Assembly: GCF_004216555.1 (NCBI RefSeq)
Contig: NZ_SGWQ01000003.1
Coordinates: 48,146 to 112,145 of the forward strand
From: Herbihabitans rhizosphaerae
Lineage (GTDB): Bacteria > Actinomycetota > Actinomycetes > Mycobacteriales > Pseudonocardiaceae
Direction: 5' to 3'
DNA: 64,000 nucleotides
The position numbers and the translations under genes were made by a program. Each line of letters starts with the position of its first letter. Positions within the stretch are counted from its first letter, which is position 1. Below are positions 1 through 7,852 of this stretch, one piece after another. The notes beneath the pieces are model-generated. The model was not told the DNA's origin and searched no databases. It saw nothing but the letters and a program-made list of their open reading frames with translations.

Positions 1-164
1 ACGGCGGCGAAGCCGCTCGTCGGGAAGAAAAGCGTTGGCCCACAAGGATTCTTGGAGTCCCGAACGGCCACCGCCGCCCCGGCGAACGCCACCTCGACGC
101 AGGAGTCACCCTCGTCGGCCCCGCTCAGGCTGCTCTTGCGCCAAGCCAATCCCGACGTGTCCAC
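1..164 (-). CDS. DUF397 protein, second copy, cut by window start
   Basis: Reading leftward from a GTG at 164, about 54 codons remain open to the window edge. The peptide begins VDTSGLAWRKSSLSGADEGD and carries the DUF397 core (W-R-K-S-S near the start, C-V-E-V, then V-R-D-S-K). It is a near copy of the gene at 167-391. The GTG lies two bases after that gene's stop, so the two are probably read from one mRNA. DUF397 proteins are small partners encoded next to XRE/DUF5753 regulators and are often discussed as toxin-like or developmental partners. Their biochemical role is not settled. The C-terminus lies outside the window. Confidence 0.75.
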   Translation of the reverse strand, partial: MDTSGLAWRKSSLSGADEGDSCVEVAFAGAAVAVRDSKNPCGPTLFFPTSGFAA

Positions 165-166
165 GA

Positions 167-391
167 TCAGCTCGAACGCTGGTCGAGCTGAGGGGTCACG
201 GCGGCGAAGCCGCTCGTCGGGAAGAAAAGCGTTGGCCCACAAGGATTCTTGGAGTCCCGAACGGCCACCGCCGCCCCGGCGAACGCCACCTCGACACAGG
301 ACACCTGCTCGTCGGCTCCGCTTCGGCTGCTCTTGCGCCATGCCAATCCCGACGTGTCCACGGTGGGCAAGAGTGGTCGCCTCCTCGTCAC
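167..391 (-). CDS. DUF397 domain protein
   Basis: A 74-residue protein starting at a GTG (389-391) that overlaps the stop of the upstream XRE regulator as GTGA, which suggests translational coupling. The DUF397 signature is clear: LAWRKSSRSG at about residue 16, a single cysteine in VSCVEV, then VAVRDSKNP and PTLFFP. Family members pair with DUF5753 helix-turn-helix regulators, and the order regulator then DUF397 is the standard one in actinomycetes. No enzymatic motif is visible. The gene is followed directly by a second DUF397 copy that is almost identical over its last 100 bases. Confidence 0.85.
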   Translation of the reverse strand: MTRRRPLLPTVDTSGLAWRKSSRSGADEQVSCVEVAFAGAAVAVRDSKNPCGPTLFFPTSGFAAVTPQLDQRSS

Positions 392-1218
392 GGGCCATAG
401 AGATCACCGGCCAAGCGCTCGATCAGCTCGACCGACTCGTTTGGGGCAAGTGCCTCGCACGAGACGTGCTCAAAGAGGAGTCTAGCGCCTTCCAGCGCTC
501 CTTCTTTGTCCTCGCGTTTGGCGCCGTTGACGAAGGGCACGAACAACATCCCCGGGTAGTCGGGATACGGAAAGGTCAGGAGGGCGAACTCCGCACGCAT
601 GCCGCCATGCGCGCCGCGCGCCAGGGGAATCACCTGCACGGTGACCGTGGGCAGCGCCGCCAGCTCAGCAATGAGGCGAAGCTGCGCACCCATAACCTCA
701 CGCCCGCCAACGGGAGTGTGCAACGCCGACTCCGCCATGATCACGTGGGCCTGTAGCGGGCGCTCGACGCTCATGAGTCTGTCCTTGCGGTTCAGACGAC
801 TGAGCGTCACCCGATTGATCTTGTCCATTCCCCATGGCGGGAAGACGCGAGCGAACAACGCACGCATGTAGTGCTCGGTCTGCAGCAGGCCAGGCACATG
901 CAGCAGGGTCAGCTCTCGCGCGAGATCCGCCTCCTCCTCTGCGTCGGCGTAATCGAATCCTTCCCCGGCCTTGAGATTCCTGACCGCGCGGACCTCGTCG
1001 AGCAACCCTTCCGGGCGGCAGTCGTACAGATCCATCATCGAGCGCACGACATTGACGTTCGGCTTCGTCTCACCGGTCTCCCAGCGCTGCAGCGCGCTGC
1101 CGCTCATGTCGAAGTACTTGCCTGCCCGCTCTAGGGTGAAGCCGGCGGCCTCACGCATCTCACGAAATTTCCGGCCCAGCCGTCGCGCACGGAAGGGCAC
1201 CGGTCCGTCTCCGCTCAT
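388..1218 (-). CDS. XRE-family regulator with DUF5753 domain
   Basis: A 276-residue protein. Residues about 10-70 form a helix-turn-helix of the XRE type ([20 protein letters not shown], then [11 protein letters not shown] as recognition region). The rest matches the DUF5753 ligand or partner domain ([18 protein letters not shown], then V-T-V-Q-V-I-P). Such regulators are abundant in Streptomyces and Pseudonocardiaceae and control, or act as antitoxin-like partners of, the adjacent DUF397 genes. The gene overlaps the first DUF397 gene by four bases. It follows the clpX-like gene on the same strand after a 75-base gap, which is probably where its own promoter lies. Confidence 0.9.
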   Translation of the reverse strand: MSGDGPVPFRARRLGRKFREMREAAGFTLERAGKYFDMSGSALQRWETGETKPNVNVVRSMMDLYDCRPEGLLDEVRAVRNLKAGEGFDYADAEEEADLARELTLLHVPGLLQTEHYMRALFARVFPPWGMDKINRVTLSRLNRKDRLMSVERPLQAHVIMAESALHTPVGGREVMGAQLRLIAELAALPTVTVQVIPLARGAHGGMRAEFALLTFPYPDYPGMLFVPFVNGAKREDKEGALEGARLLFEHVSCEALAPNESVELIERLAGDLYGP

Positions 1219-1293
1219 GGAACTCCCTCAGTCACACGAAGTAGCCGAATACTTGCATGTGGGTGATCCTGAACGTGAATCCCGATCGGGGGG

Positions 1294-2481
1294 TTACGCC
1301 GACTCGCGGCGGGGTCGCGTGTTGCGCACGGTGTCCGCGTCGATCACCACGCGCGCGACGTCCGGCCGGCTCGGCACCTCGTACATCACGCCGTGCAGTA
1401 CCTCCTCCATGATCGAGCGCAGCCCGCGCGCTCCGGTGCCGCGCAGCAGCGCCAGTTCGGCCACCGCGACGACCGCCCCCTCGGTCAGCACCAGCTCGAC
1501 GCCGTCCATGGCGAGCAGCGCGCGGTACTGCTTCACCAGCGCATCGCGCGGCTGGGTGAGGATGCTGGTCAGCGCGGCCACGTCGAGCGGCTCGACGGTG
1601 GTGACCACGGGCAGCCGGCCGACGAACTCGGGAATCAGCCCATATGCCACCAAGTCCTCCGGCCGCACGTCGGCCAACCTGGGGATTCGCGACCGGGTGT
1701 GCTCCCCGAATCCGATCGAGCGCACCCCGGACCGCCGCTCCACGATCCCGTCCAGACCGGCGAACGCGCCGGCCACGATGAACAGCACGTTCGTCGTGTC
1801 GACCTGGACGAACTCCTGGTGCGGGTGCTTGCGCCCACCCTGTGGCGGCACATTCACCACGCCGCCCTCGACGATCTTCAACAGCGCCTGCTGCACGCCC
1901 TCGCCGGACACGTCGCGGGTGATCGACGGGTTCTCCGCCTTGCGCGCGATCTTGTCCACCTCGTCGATGTACACGATTCCGCGCTCCGCCTTGGCCACGT
2001 CGTAGTCGGCCGCCTGGAGCAGTGCGACCAGGATGTTCTCCACGTCCTCGCCCACGTAGCCGGCTTCGGTCAGCGCGGTGGCGTCGGCGATCGCGAACGG
2101 CACGTCGAGCAGCTTCGCCAGCGTCCGCGCGAGGTGGGTCTTGCCGCAGCCGGTCGGGCCGAGCAGCAGCACGTTGGACTTGGCGACCTCCACGTCGTGA
2201 TCATCGGAAACCGTTGACAGCAAACGCTTGTAGTGGTTGTACACGGCCACCGACAGCGCCCGCTTCGCGTCGTGCTGACCGACCACGTACCGGTCGAGGA
2301 ACTCGTGGATCTCGCGCGGCCTCGGCAGTTCCGCCGGACCGTCCACAGTGGACACCGGGACGTCGTCGGTGATCAGCTCGGTGCTGGCCGCGACACACTC
2401 GTCGCAGATACTCACGCCGAGCGGGCCGGCGATCAGCCGGCGCACCTGCTTGTTCCCCTTGCCGCAGAACGAGCACTTCAC
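1294..2481 (-). CDS. clpX: ClpX-type AAA+ unfoldase (paralogue)
   Basis: A 395-residue ATP-dependent unfoldase of the ClpX family. The N-terminal zinc finger is intact (C3, C6, C26, C29). The Walker A motif GPTGCGKT lies at 108-115, and the pore loop GYVGED, Walker [11 protein letters not shown] and RKH loop are present. A GFG segment in the position of the ClpP-docking IGF loop suggests it can still bind ClpP. It is shorter at the N-terminus than the housekeeping ClpX and more diverged (for example GPTGC for the usual GPTGS). It also sits in an unusual place: its ATG overlaps the stop of a cytochrome P450 gene (ATGA), and neither clpP nor tig is beside it. I infer a second, specialised ClpX rather than the housekeeping copy. 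Confidence 0.88.
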   Translation of the reverse strand: MKCSFCGKGNKQVRRLIAGPLGVSICDECVAASTELITDDVPVSTVDGPAELPRPREIHEFLDRYVVGQHDAKRALSVAVYNHYKRLLSTVSDDHDVEVAKSNVLLLGPTGCGKTHLARTLAKLLDVPFAIADATALTEAGYVGEDVENILVALLQAADYDVAKAERGIVYIDEVDKIARKAENPSITRDVSGEGVQQALLKIVEGGVVNVPPQGGRKHPHQEFVQVDTTNVLFIVAGAFAGLDGIVERRSGVRSIGFGEHTRSRIPRLADVRPEDLVAYGLIPEFVGRLPVVTTVEPLDVAALTSILTQPRDALVKQYRALLAMDGVELVLTEGAVVAVAELALLRGTGARGLRSIMEEVLHGVMYEVPSRPDVARVVIDADTVRNTRPRRESA

Positions 2482-3635
2482 GGCCGCACCACGAGCGATC
2501 GCAGCCGCCAGGTGCCCGGATCGGGGAGCCGCTCCGGCTCGCCGGCCAGCGTCATGTCCGGGAATCGGCGCAGCAGGACGCCGAGCGCCACCTCGGTCTG
2601 CACCCGTGCCGGGGCCGCGCCGAGGCAGAAGTGCGGCCCGTGGGAGTAGCCGAGATGCCCCGACGCGGGTTCACGGCGCAGATCGAGCACATCGGGATCG
2701 GTGAACGCGCGCGGGTCGCGGTTGGCCGCCGCGATCGACGCGGTGATCGGTTCTCCTTGGCGCACAAGGGTTCCGTGCAGGTCGACGTCCTCGCGGGCGT
2801 AGCGCGGCACGGTCAGCAGGGTCGGGCCGGTCCAGCGGGTCAGCTCCTCGACCGCGCGCGGCATCAGCTCCGGCTCGGCGCGCAGCAGCTCGGCCAGCGA
2901 CGGCTGGGCGAGCAGTTCGGCGAGGGCGTTGGCGATCAGGTTGGTCGGCGTCTGCCCGGCCAGCACCAGGTGCCACACCAGGGTCACCAGTTCGGCGTCG
3001 GTGAGCCGGTCGCCGTCCTGCGCCGTGATCAGGTCGGACAGCAGGTCGTCGCGCGGTTGCTCGCGACGGCGGGCCACGACCTCCTTCGCGCCGGCGATGA
3101 TGCCGGGGATGGCGTCGGCGAACGCCCCGCCGCGCCGGGCGGCCACGATCGCGCCGTACTCGTGCCACCGAGGGCGGTCGGCCTCCTCGACGCCGACCAG
3201 TTCGCAGATGACCTCCATCGGCAGCGGGCCGGTGAAGTGATCCATCAGGTCGACCTCGCCATTCAGATCGTCGGCCAGACGGTCCACGATCGGCTCGATC
3301 CTCGGGCGGAACTCGGCCGCGCGGCGGGTGGTGAACGCGGGTGACACCAGGCCGCGCAGCCTCGCGTGCTCCTGGCCGCCTCGCTCGGTCATGGTGCGGA
3401 TGTAGGGCTGACAGTCCTCCGGCACGTCGCGCAGCTGGAAGCTCTCCGCCCGGATCTCGAAGCGGGCGTCGCTCAGCATCGCCTTGACGTCGGCATACCT
3501 GGTCACCATCCACATCGGCCCGAAGCCCGGTCCACCGATCCGAGCCAGCGGCGCGCGCTCCCGCAGGCGCCCGTACGCGGTGAACGGGTCACGAAGAACC
3601 TCCGGGTCGGTCAGCTCGATCTCCTGCACGGTCAT
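2478..3635 (-). CDS. cytochrome P450
   Basis: A 385-residue bacterial class I P450 starting at the ATG at 3635. The heme-binding loop reads [10 protein letters not shown], with the ligand cysteine in place and Y for the usual F. The I-helix oxygen-activation motif is AGQTPTN and the ExxR motif is ELTR. The enzyme needs a separate ferredoxin and reductase, and none is adjacent. It is read leftward from a promoter region shared with a divergent TetR gene, and its stop overlaps the clpX-like start. The substrate is unknown. The family is typical of xenobiotic or secondary-metabolite hydroxylases (CYP107/105-like in appearance). Longer upstream frames exist, but this start has a G-rich ribosome site and the usual N-terminal length. 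Confidence 0.92.
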   Translation of the reverse strand: MTVQEIELTDPEVLRDPFTAYGRLRERAPLARIGGPGFGPMWMVTRYADVKAMLSDARFEIRAESFQLRDVPEDCQPYIRTMTERGGQEHARLRGLVSPAFTTRRAAEFRPRIEPIVDRLADDLNGEVDLMDHFTGPLPMEVICELVGVEEADRPRWHEYGAIVAARRGGAFADAIPGIIAGAKEVVARRREQPRDDLLSDLITAQDGDRLTDAELVTLVWHLVLAGQTPTNLIANALAELLAQPSLAELLRAEPELMPRAVEELTRWTGPTLLTVPRYAREDVDLHGTLVRQGEPITASIAAANRDPRAFTDPDVLDLRREPASGHLGYSHGPHFCLGAAPARVQTEVALGVLLRRFPDMTLAGEPERLPDPGTWRLRSLVVRP

Positions 3636-3648
3636 ATGATCGCCCCAT

Positions 3649-3682
3649 TCAGATGTTGAAGTCAGATGATGAGAACATCTGA
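3649..3682. promoter_or_regulatory. Operator array between P450 and TetR genes
   Basis: The 9-bp sequence TCAGATGTT (3649-3657) is repeated in inverted orientation as AACATCTGA (3674-3682). A third partial copy, TCAGATG, lies between them at 3662-3668. The array starts 13 bases upstream of the P450 start codon, in the gap separating it from the divergent TetR gene, as expected for a TetR operator controlling both directions. That the TetR binds here is inferred from position. Confidence 0.6.
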
Positions 3683-3738
3683 CGTTGACGGTATCGTCAT
3701 CCCGAACCCAGCCGCAACGAGGCGCGAGGACTCCCCCG

Positions 3739-4809
3739 ATGGCCAGGCTCACCAGGTCGCAGACGCAGGAGCGCAACCGCACGAAGGTGCTCGAGGCCGC
3801 GAAGGAGGAGTTCGCCGAGCGCGGATTCCGGGAAGCCAAGATCGACACCATCGCCGAGCGGGCCGAGCTGACCCGCGGCGCGGTGTACTCCAACTTCCCC
3901 GGCAAACGCGCGCTCTACTTCGCCGTACTCGCCGACCTCGCCAAGCGCGCTCCCCTTGCCTCGCAACGGGAAACGCGCCTCACCCCACGCGAGGCGCTGG
4001 GCGCGTTCGCCCGCGCCTGGGTGGCCCGGCTGCCGCTGACCACCGACGATCCGATGGCCCCCGAGCGGCTCGGCGTCGACCTGCTCCCCGAGGTGCTCGC
4101 CGACGAGCGGGTCCGGCGCCCGTTCGGTCAGCTCACCAAGCTCTCGGCACTGCTGCTCGGGCTCGCCCTGGAAGGCCTGCACCCCAGGCGCACCCGCGCC
4201 GGCCGCCAGGTGCGGGTCGCCGAGGCCGTGCTGACCACGCTGCACGGCACCAGCCAGCTCGCCGCCGCCGCGCCCGGATTCATCGAGCCGTTCAACGTGA
4301 TCGGCGCCTGCGAGCAGCTCGCCAGCCTGGAGGTCGAGGACGTCTGGCAGCCGCCACACCTGCCGTACGTGCCGCAGGCCCGGCCCGCCGACCGCGCGTG
4401 GACCCCACCGTCCACTGTGGACATCATGACCGGCGATCCGGTCCGGCTGGCCGACGACGGCGTGATCGCGGTGCTCGGCATGCACCGGCTGTCCGCCGCC
4501 GAGGAGGCGGTGCGGGCGGCGCCGGACCTCCCGCTCACCATGATCATGGTCACCAGCACGCCGGCCGAGCTGGCCCCGCTGGCCCGGCTGGTGCTCGCCG
4601 AGCTGCGCGCCTGTCTGTTCCTCGCGTTCCCCACCTCCGCGCTGCCCATGCTGCGGATGGTGTCCGACGAGACCGGCGCGCTCGCCGCGGCGGCCGGCGT
4701 GCCGGCGGTGAGCGACGCGACCGAGGTCGCCGTCCGGGTCGTCAACGGCAAGATCGTCGCGCGCGCGGAGGGCTTCGGCGCCTGCCACGCCGCCGCCAGT
4801 GCTCGCTGA
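3739..4809 (+). CDS. TetR-family regulator with long C-terminal domain
   Basis: A 356-residue protein starting at MARLTRSQTQ (AGGA eight bases upstream). Residues about 10-60 are a TetR helix-turn-helix (VLEAAKEEFAERGFREAKID, then LTRGAVYSNFPGK). It is unusually long for the family, which is normally about 200 residues. The extra C-terminal half is rich in Ala, Val and Leu and contains a segment resembling a small alpha/beta sensor domain (about residues 230-350). It is divergent from the P450-clpX pair across an inverted-repeat array, so it is the likely regulator of that pair. Its end lies 19 bases before the next gene. Confidence 0.85.
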   Translation: MARLTRSQTQERNRTKVLEAAKEEFAERGFREAKIDTIAERAELTRGAVYSNFPGKRALYFAVLADLAKRAPLASQRETRLTPREALGAFARAWVARLPLTTDDPMAPERLGVDLLPEVLADERVRRPFGQLTKLSALLLGLALEGLHPRRTRAGRQVRVAEAVLTTLHGTSQLAAAAPGFIEPFNVIGACEQLASLEVEDVWQPPHLPYVPQARPADRAWTPPSTVDIMTGDPVRLADDGVIAVLGMHRLSAAEEAVRAAPDLPLTMIMVTSTPAELAPLARLVLAELRACLFLAFPTSALPMLRMVSDETGALAAAAGVPAVSDATEVAVRVVNGKIVARAEGFGACHAAASAR

Positions 4810-4828
4810 CCCTGCGAAGATGGGGGCG

Positions 4829-5626
4829 ATGAGCACAGACACGAGACGGCGATCGCGGCGGCAGACCACCAGGCTGTGGCGGGTGCCGGTGCGCCGGGTG
4901 CACCACGTCACGCCGCGAATGGTGCGGATCACCCTCGGATCCGACGAGCTGGTCGACTTCGTCCACGACGGCACCGACCAGAACGTGATGCTGTACTTCT
5001 ACGACGACGCCGTCGAGCTGCCCGAGCCGCTGACCCTGGAGAGCGCGCGCGGCATGTGGTCGCGGGTGCGCCCGACGATCCGCAGCTACACGATCGCCCG
5101 GCACGACCCGGACGCCAACGAGATCGACATCGACTTCGTGCTGCACGGCGACGGTGGACACGGCGGGCCGGCGTCGGCCTGGGCGGCGGCCGCGAAACCG
5201 GGCGATCAGCTGATCTTCGTGGGCCCGTCGCCGGCGTACCGGCCCGATCCGGACGCCGATCTGTACCTGCTCGCCGGTGACGAGACCGCGCTCCCGGCGA
5301 TCGGCGTCACCCTGCGCGGGCTGCCGGCCGGCGCGCGGGCCCGGGTGTTCGTCGAGGTGGACAACGCCGCCGACGAACTGCCGCTGCCGACCGACGCCGA
5401 CGCGGAGATCACCTGGCTGCACCGCGACGGCGTGCCGCCTCAGGACAGCGAGCTGCTGGTGAACGCGATCACCGCGGCGACGCTGGACGGCGTGGTCGAC
5501 GCGTGGATCGGCGCCGAGCGCGCGCCCGTGCTGGCCGTGCGCCGGCACCTGCTCGACGAGCGCCGGCTGGATCGGAAGCATGTGCGGGCGACCACGTACT
5601 GGCGCGCCGGACAGGAGGGAACCTAA
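4829..5626 (+). CDS. Siderophore-interacting flavoprotein (ferric-siderophore reductase)
   Basis: A 265-residue protein of the SIP/ViuB family, which uses FAD and NAD(P)H to reduce ferric siderophores in the cytoplasm and free the iron. The FAD-binding signature RSYTIA is present at about residue 87, followed by the nucleotide-binding segment LLAGDETALPAIG that is diagnostic of the family. The start at 4829 is preceded by GGGGGCG, and an alternative ATG lies nine bases upstream. It follows the TetR gene closely, but no siderophore synthesis or ABC uptake genes are nearby. Confidence 0.9.
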   Translation: MSTDTRRRSRRQTTRLWRVPVRRVHHVTPRMVRITLGSDELVDFVHDGTDQNVMLYFYDDAVELPEPLTLESARGMWSRVRPTIRSYTIARHDPDANEIDIDFVLHGDGGHGGPASAWAAAAKPGDQLIFVGPSPAYRPDPDADLYLLAGDETALPAIGVTLRGLPAGARARVFVEVDNAADELPLPTDADAEITWLHRDGVPPQDSELLVNAITAATLDGVVDAWIGAERAPVLAVRRHLLDERRLDRKHVRATTYWRAGQEGT

Positions 5627-5684
5627 CCGCGACGTGAGTCGTTTTCCCTGCTGAGAGACTTTTCCCACCACGGAGGCACCACCG

Positions 5685-6545
5685 GTGCACAGCCATGTCA
5701 ACGGTTTGAAGACAGCGCTCCTGCTCGGCGGCATGAGCGCGCTGATCATATTGATCAGCTCCCTCTTCGGACGTACGGCGTTGATCATCGGCGTGGTGCT
5801 GGCTCTCGGGATGAACGCCTACGCGTACTTCAACTCCGACAAGCTGGCGCTGCGTGCGATGCGCGCGCGTCCGGTGTCGCAAGCCGAGCAGCCCGCGATG
5901 TTCCGGATCGTCGCCGAGCTCGCCCGCGCGGCACGCCAGCCGGTGCCGCGCCTGTATGTCAGCCCGACGCAGGCGCCCAACGCGTTCGCCACCGGGCGCA
6001 ACCCGCGCAACGCGGCGGTCTGCTGCACGGAGGGCATCCTCGAACTGCTCGACGAGCGGGAGCTGCGCGCCGTGCTCGGGCACGAGCTGTCACACGTGTA
6101 CAACCGCGACATTCTCATTTCATGCGTGGCCGGCGCGCTGGCGTCGGTGGTCAGCTTCGTGGCCAACATCGCGATGTTCACCGGATTGTTCGGCGGCGAC
6201 GACGAGGACCGGCCGAACCCGATCTTCGCGATCCTGATCGCCATTCTCGGCCCGGTCGCGGCCGGCATCGTGCAGATGGCGGTCAGCCGGTCGCGCGAGT
6301 ACCAGGCCGACGCGTCCGGCGCGGAGCTGACCGGCGACCCGCTGGCCCTGGCCTCCGCGCTGCGCAAGCTGGAGGCGGGCACCCGCGCCGCGCCGCTCGC
6401 GCCGGAGCCGAAGCTGGTGTCCCAGTCCCACCTGATGATCGCGAACCCGTTCCGGCCCGGCGAGCAGATGTCCAAGCTGTTCTCCACGCACCCGCCGATC
6501 GAGGACCGGATCCGCCGGCTGGAGGAGATGGCCCGCCGGCACTGA
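5685..6545 (+). CDS. htpX: HtpX-like membrane zinc metalloprotease
   Basis: A 286-residue M48B protease for quality control of membrane proteins. It begins at a GTG with GGAGG ten bases upstream. Two N-terminal membrane helices (about residues 8-27 and 30-48) are followed by the zinc site HELSH (near residue 130), a second hydrophobic pair, and the third ligand region [10 protein letters not shown]. The C-terminal [10 protein letters not shown] is also typical. It is of normal family length and looks intact. It follows the siderophore-reductase gene after 58 bases and could be co-transcribed. Confidence 0.93.
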   Translation: MHSHVNGLKTALLLGGMSALIILISSLFGRTALIIGVVLALGMNAYAYFNSDKLALRAMRARPVSQAEQPAMFRIVAELARAARQPVPRLYVSPTQAPNAFATGRNPRNAAVCCTEGILELLDERELRAVLGHELSHVYNRDILISCVAGALASVVSFVANIAMFTGLFGGDDEDRPNPIFAILIAILGPVAAGIVQMAVSRSREYQADASGAELTGDPLALASALRKLEAGTRAAPLAPEPKLVSQSHLMIANPFRPGEQMSKLFSTHPPIEDRIRRLEEMARRH

Positions 6546-6593
6546 GGGGCGAGATCCACTGTGTCACCAACGCCGAACGCGATCTCGCCGGTG

Positions 6594-7127
6594 TCACGCC
6601 GTGGTGGAGTTGACCAGATTTCGTTGCAGCAGAACGGTGTCCAGCCATCGGCCGTGTTTGAAGCCGACGTCGCGCAGCCGCCCGGCGTCGGCGAATCCGT
6701 GCTTGCGGTGCAACGCCAGCGAGGCGTCGTCGCCGGTATCCGCGACCACCGCGATGAGCTGGCGCACGCCCGCGTCGACGGCCCGATCGACCAGCGCGTC
6801 CAACAGCGTGCCGCCGAGGCCGCGCCCGCGGGCCCAGCCGGCGAGGTAGATCGACGTCTCGGCGGTGTGCCGGTAGGCGGGCCGCGTTTTCCACGGTGCG
6901 CAGTACGCGTAGCCGGCGATCCGCCCGTCCTGCTCGGCGACCAGGAACGGCAACCCGGCACCGGTGAATGCGCGGAAGCGGCGGCGCCACTCGTCGGTGT
7001 CCGGCGGGTCCAGTTCGAACGTGGCGACTCCGGCCACGACATAGCCGGCGTAGATCTCGGCGATCGCGGTCAGGTCCGGCTCGTCCGCCACCCGGACGTT
7101 CGCTATAGCAGAATCAACCACTACCAT
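6594..7127 (-). CDS. GNAT acetyltransferase, phosphinothricin/methionine sulfoximine type
   Basis: A 177-residue GNAT protein. It has the family layout of PAT/MddA enzymes: TFELDPPD near the N-terminus, GYAYCAPWKTRPAYRHTAE, the acetyl-CoA loop GRGLGG, and the C-terminal FKHGRWLD that matches the KHG motif of phosphinothricin acetyltransferases. Such enzymes N-acetylate glutamate analogues or methionine derivatives. The ATG chosen (7127) lies one base from the start of the divergent cupin regulator, so the mRNA would have essentially no leader. A shorter start near residue 10 would fit family length equally well. Confidence 0.85.
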   Translation of the reverse strand: MVVVDSAIANVRVADEPDLTAIAEIYAGYVVAGVATFELDPPDTDEWRRRFRAFTGAGLPFLVAEQDGRIAGYAYCAPWKTRPAYRHTAETSIYLAGWARGRGLGGTLLDALVDRAVDAGVRQLIAVVADTGDDASLALHRKHGFADAGRLRDVGFKHGRWLDTVLLQRNLVNSTTA

Positions 7128-7128
7128 A

Positions 7129-7713
7129 GTGTACGTGAACCTGATCGCCCTCGGCCAGCGTGTGCAGCGTGAGCGCCACGACGCCGGATTGACGCTGAAC
7201 CGGCTGGCCGAACGGTCGGGCGTGAGCGTGAGCATGCTGTCCTCGGTGGAACGGGGCGACAAGGCGCCGACCGTGATCGTGCTCGACCGGATCGCGAACG
7301 GGCTCGGGGTGTCGCTGTCCACGCTGCTGGTCGAGGACGAGCGGGTGGTTGTGCGCCGGGCGGCCGACCAGGACGTGGTCGAGGAGGCCGGCTGGCGGCG
7401 CACGATCCTGTCCCCGGTCGTGCCCGGGGTGAACTTCGAGTGGATCTCCTCCACGCTGCCGCCGGGGTGCTCGCCGGACAGTTACCCGCCGTACGCACCG
7501 GGGTCGCACGAGTTCATCTACGTGGAGTCCGGCACGGTCACCCTCACCATCGACGACGAGCGCACGGTCGAGCTGTCCGAGGGTGACTCGATCTACCTGG
7601 CCGCCGACACCACACTCCGGTACGCGAACCGCACCGACTCCCCGTGCACCTACTACGTCGCCGCGCTGATCATGCGCCCCCGCGCACGCCGGTCGCCGCA
7701 CCACGCTCCGTAG
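7129..7713 (+). CDS. XRE-cupin transcriptional regulator
   Basis: A 194-residue protein with an XRE helix-turn-helix (residues about 5-62: RVQRERHDAGLTLNRLAERS, then SVSMLSSVERG) and a C-terminal cupin (about residues 105-185, with P-G-S-H-E-F-I-Y-V-E-S-G and EGDSIYLAAD). This layout is common for regulators sensing small amino compounds, and such genes often sit beside an acetyltransferase they control. Start candidates are GTG 7129 and GTG 7135. The second sits eight bases after a TACCAT sequence (7122-7127) that could serve as a -10, giving a leaderless message. Confidence 0.85.
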   Translation: MYVNLIALGQRVQRERHDAGLTLNRLAERSGVSVSMLSSVERGDKAPTVIVLDRIANGLGVSLSTLLVEDERVVVRRAADQDVVEEAGWRRTILSPVVPGVNFEWISSTLPPGCSPDSYPPYAPGSHEFIYVESGTVTLTIDDERTVELSEGDSIYLAADTTLRYANRTDSPCTYYVAALIMRPRARRSPHHAP

Positions 7714-7852
7714 CGATCGTGCACGTACTTTCGCGGGGTTAAGTACGCCAAGGTGAGCGCATGACGGGACGCGCGGCACCTCGATCATGGGCGATCACTG
7801 GACGGGTGTCACTCGATCGCGCGCGAACCGTGCCGGCGGCTAGGTTGCCATC

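Noticed and set aside
2478-5626. Possible biosynthetic gene cluster (P450, TetR, siderophore reductase)
   Set aside because: No synthase, ligase, ferredoxin or transporter for a natural product is nearby; the genes face different directions and look like independent units.
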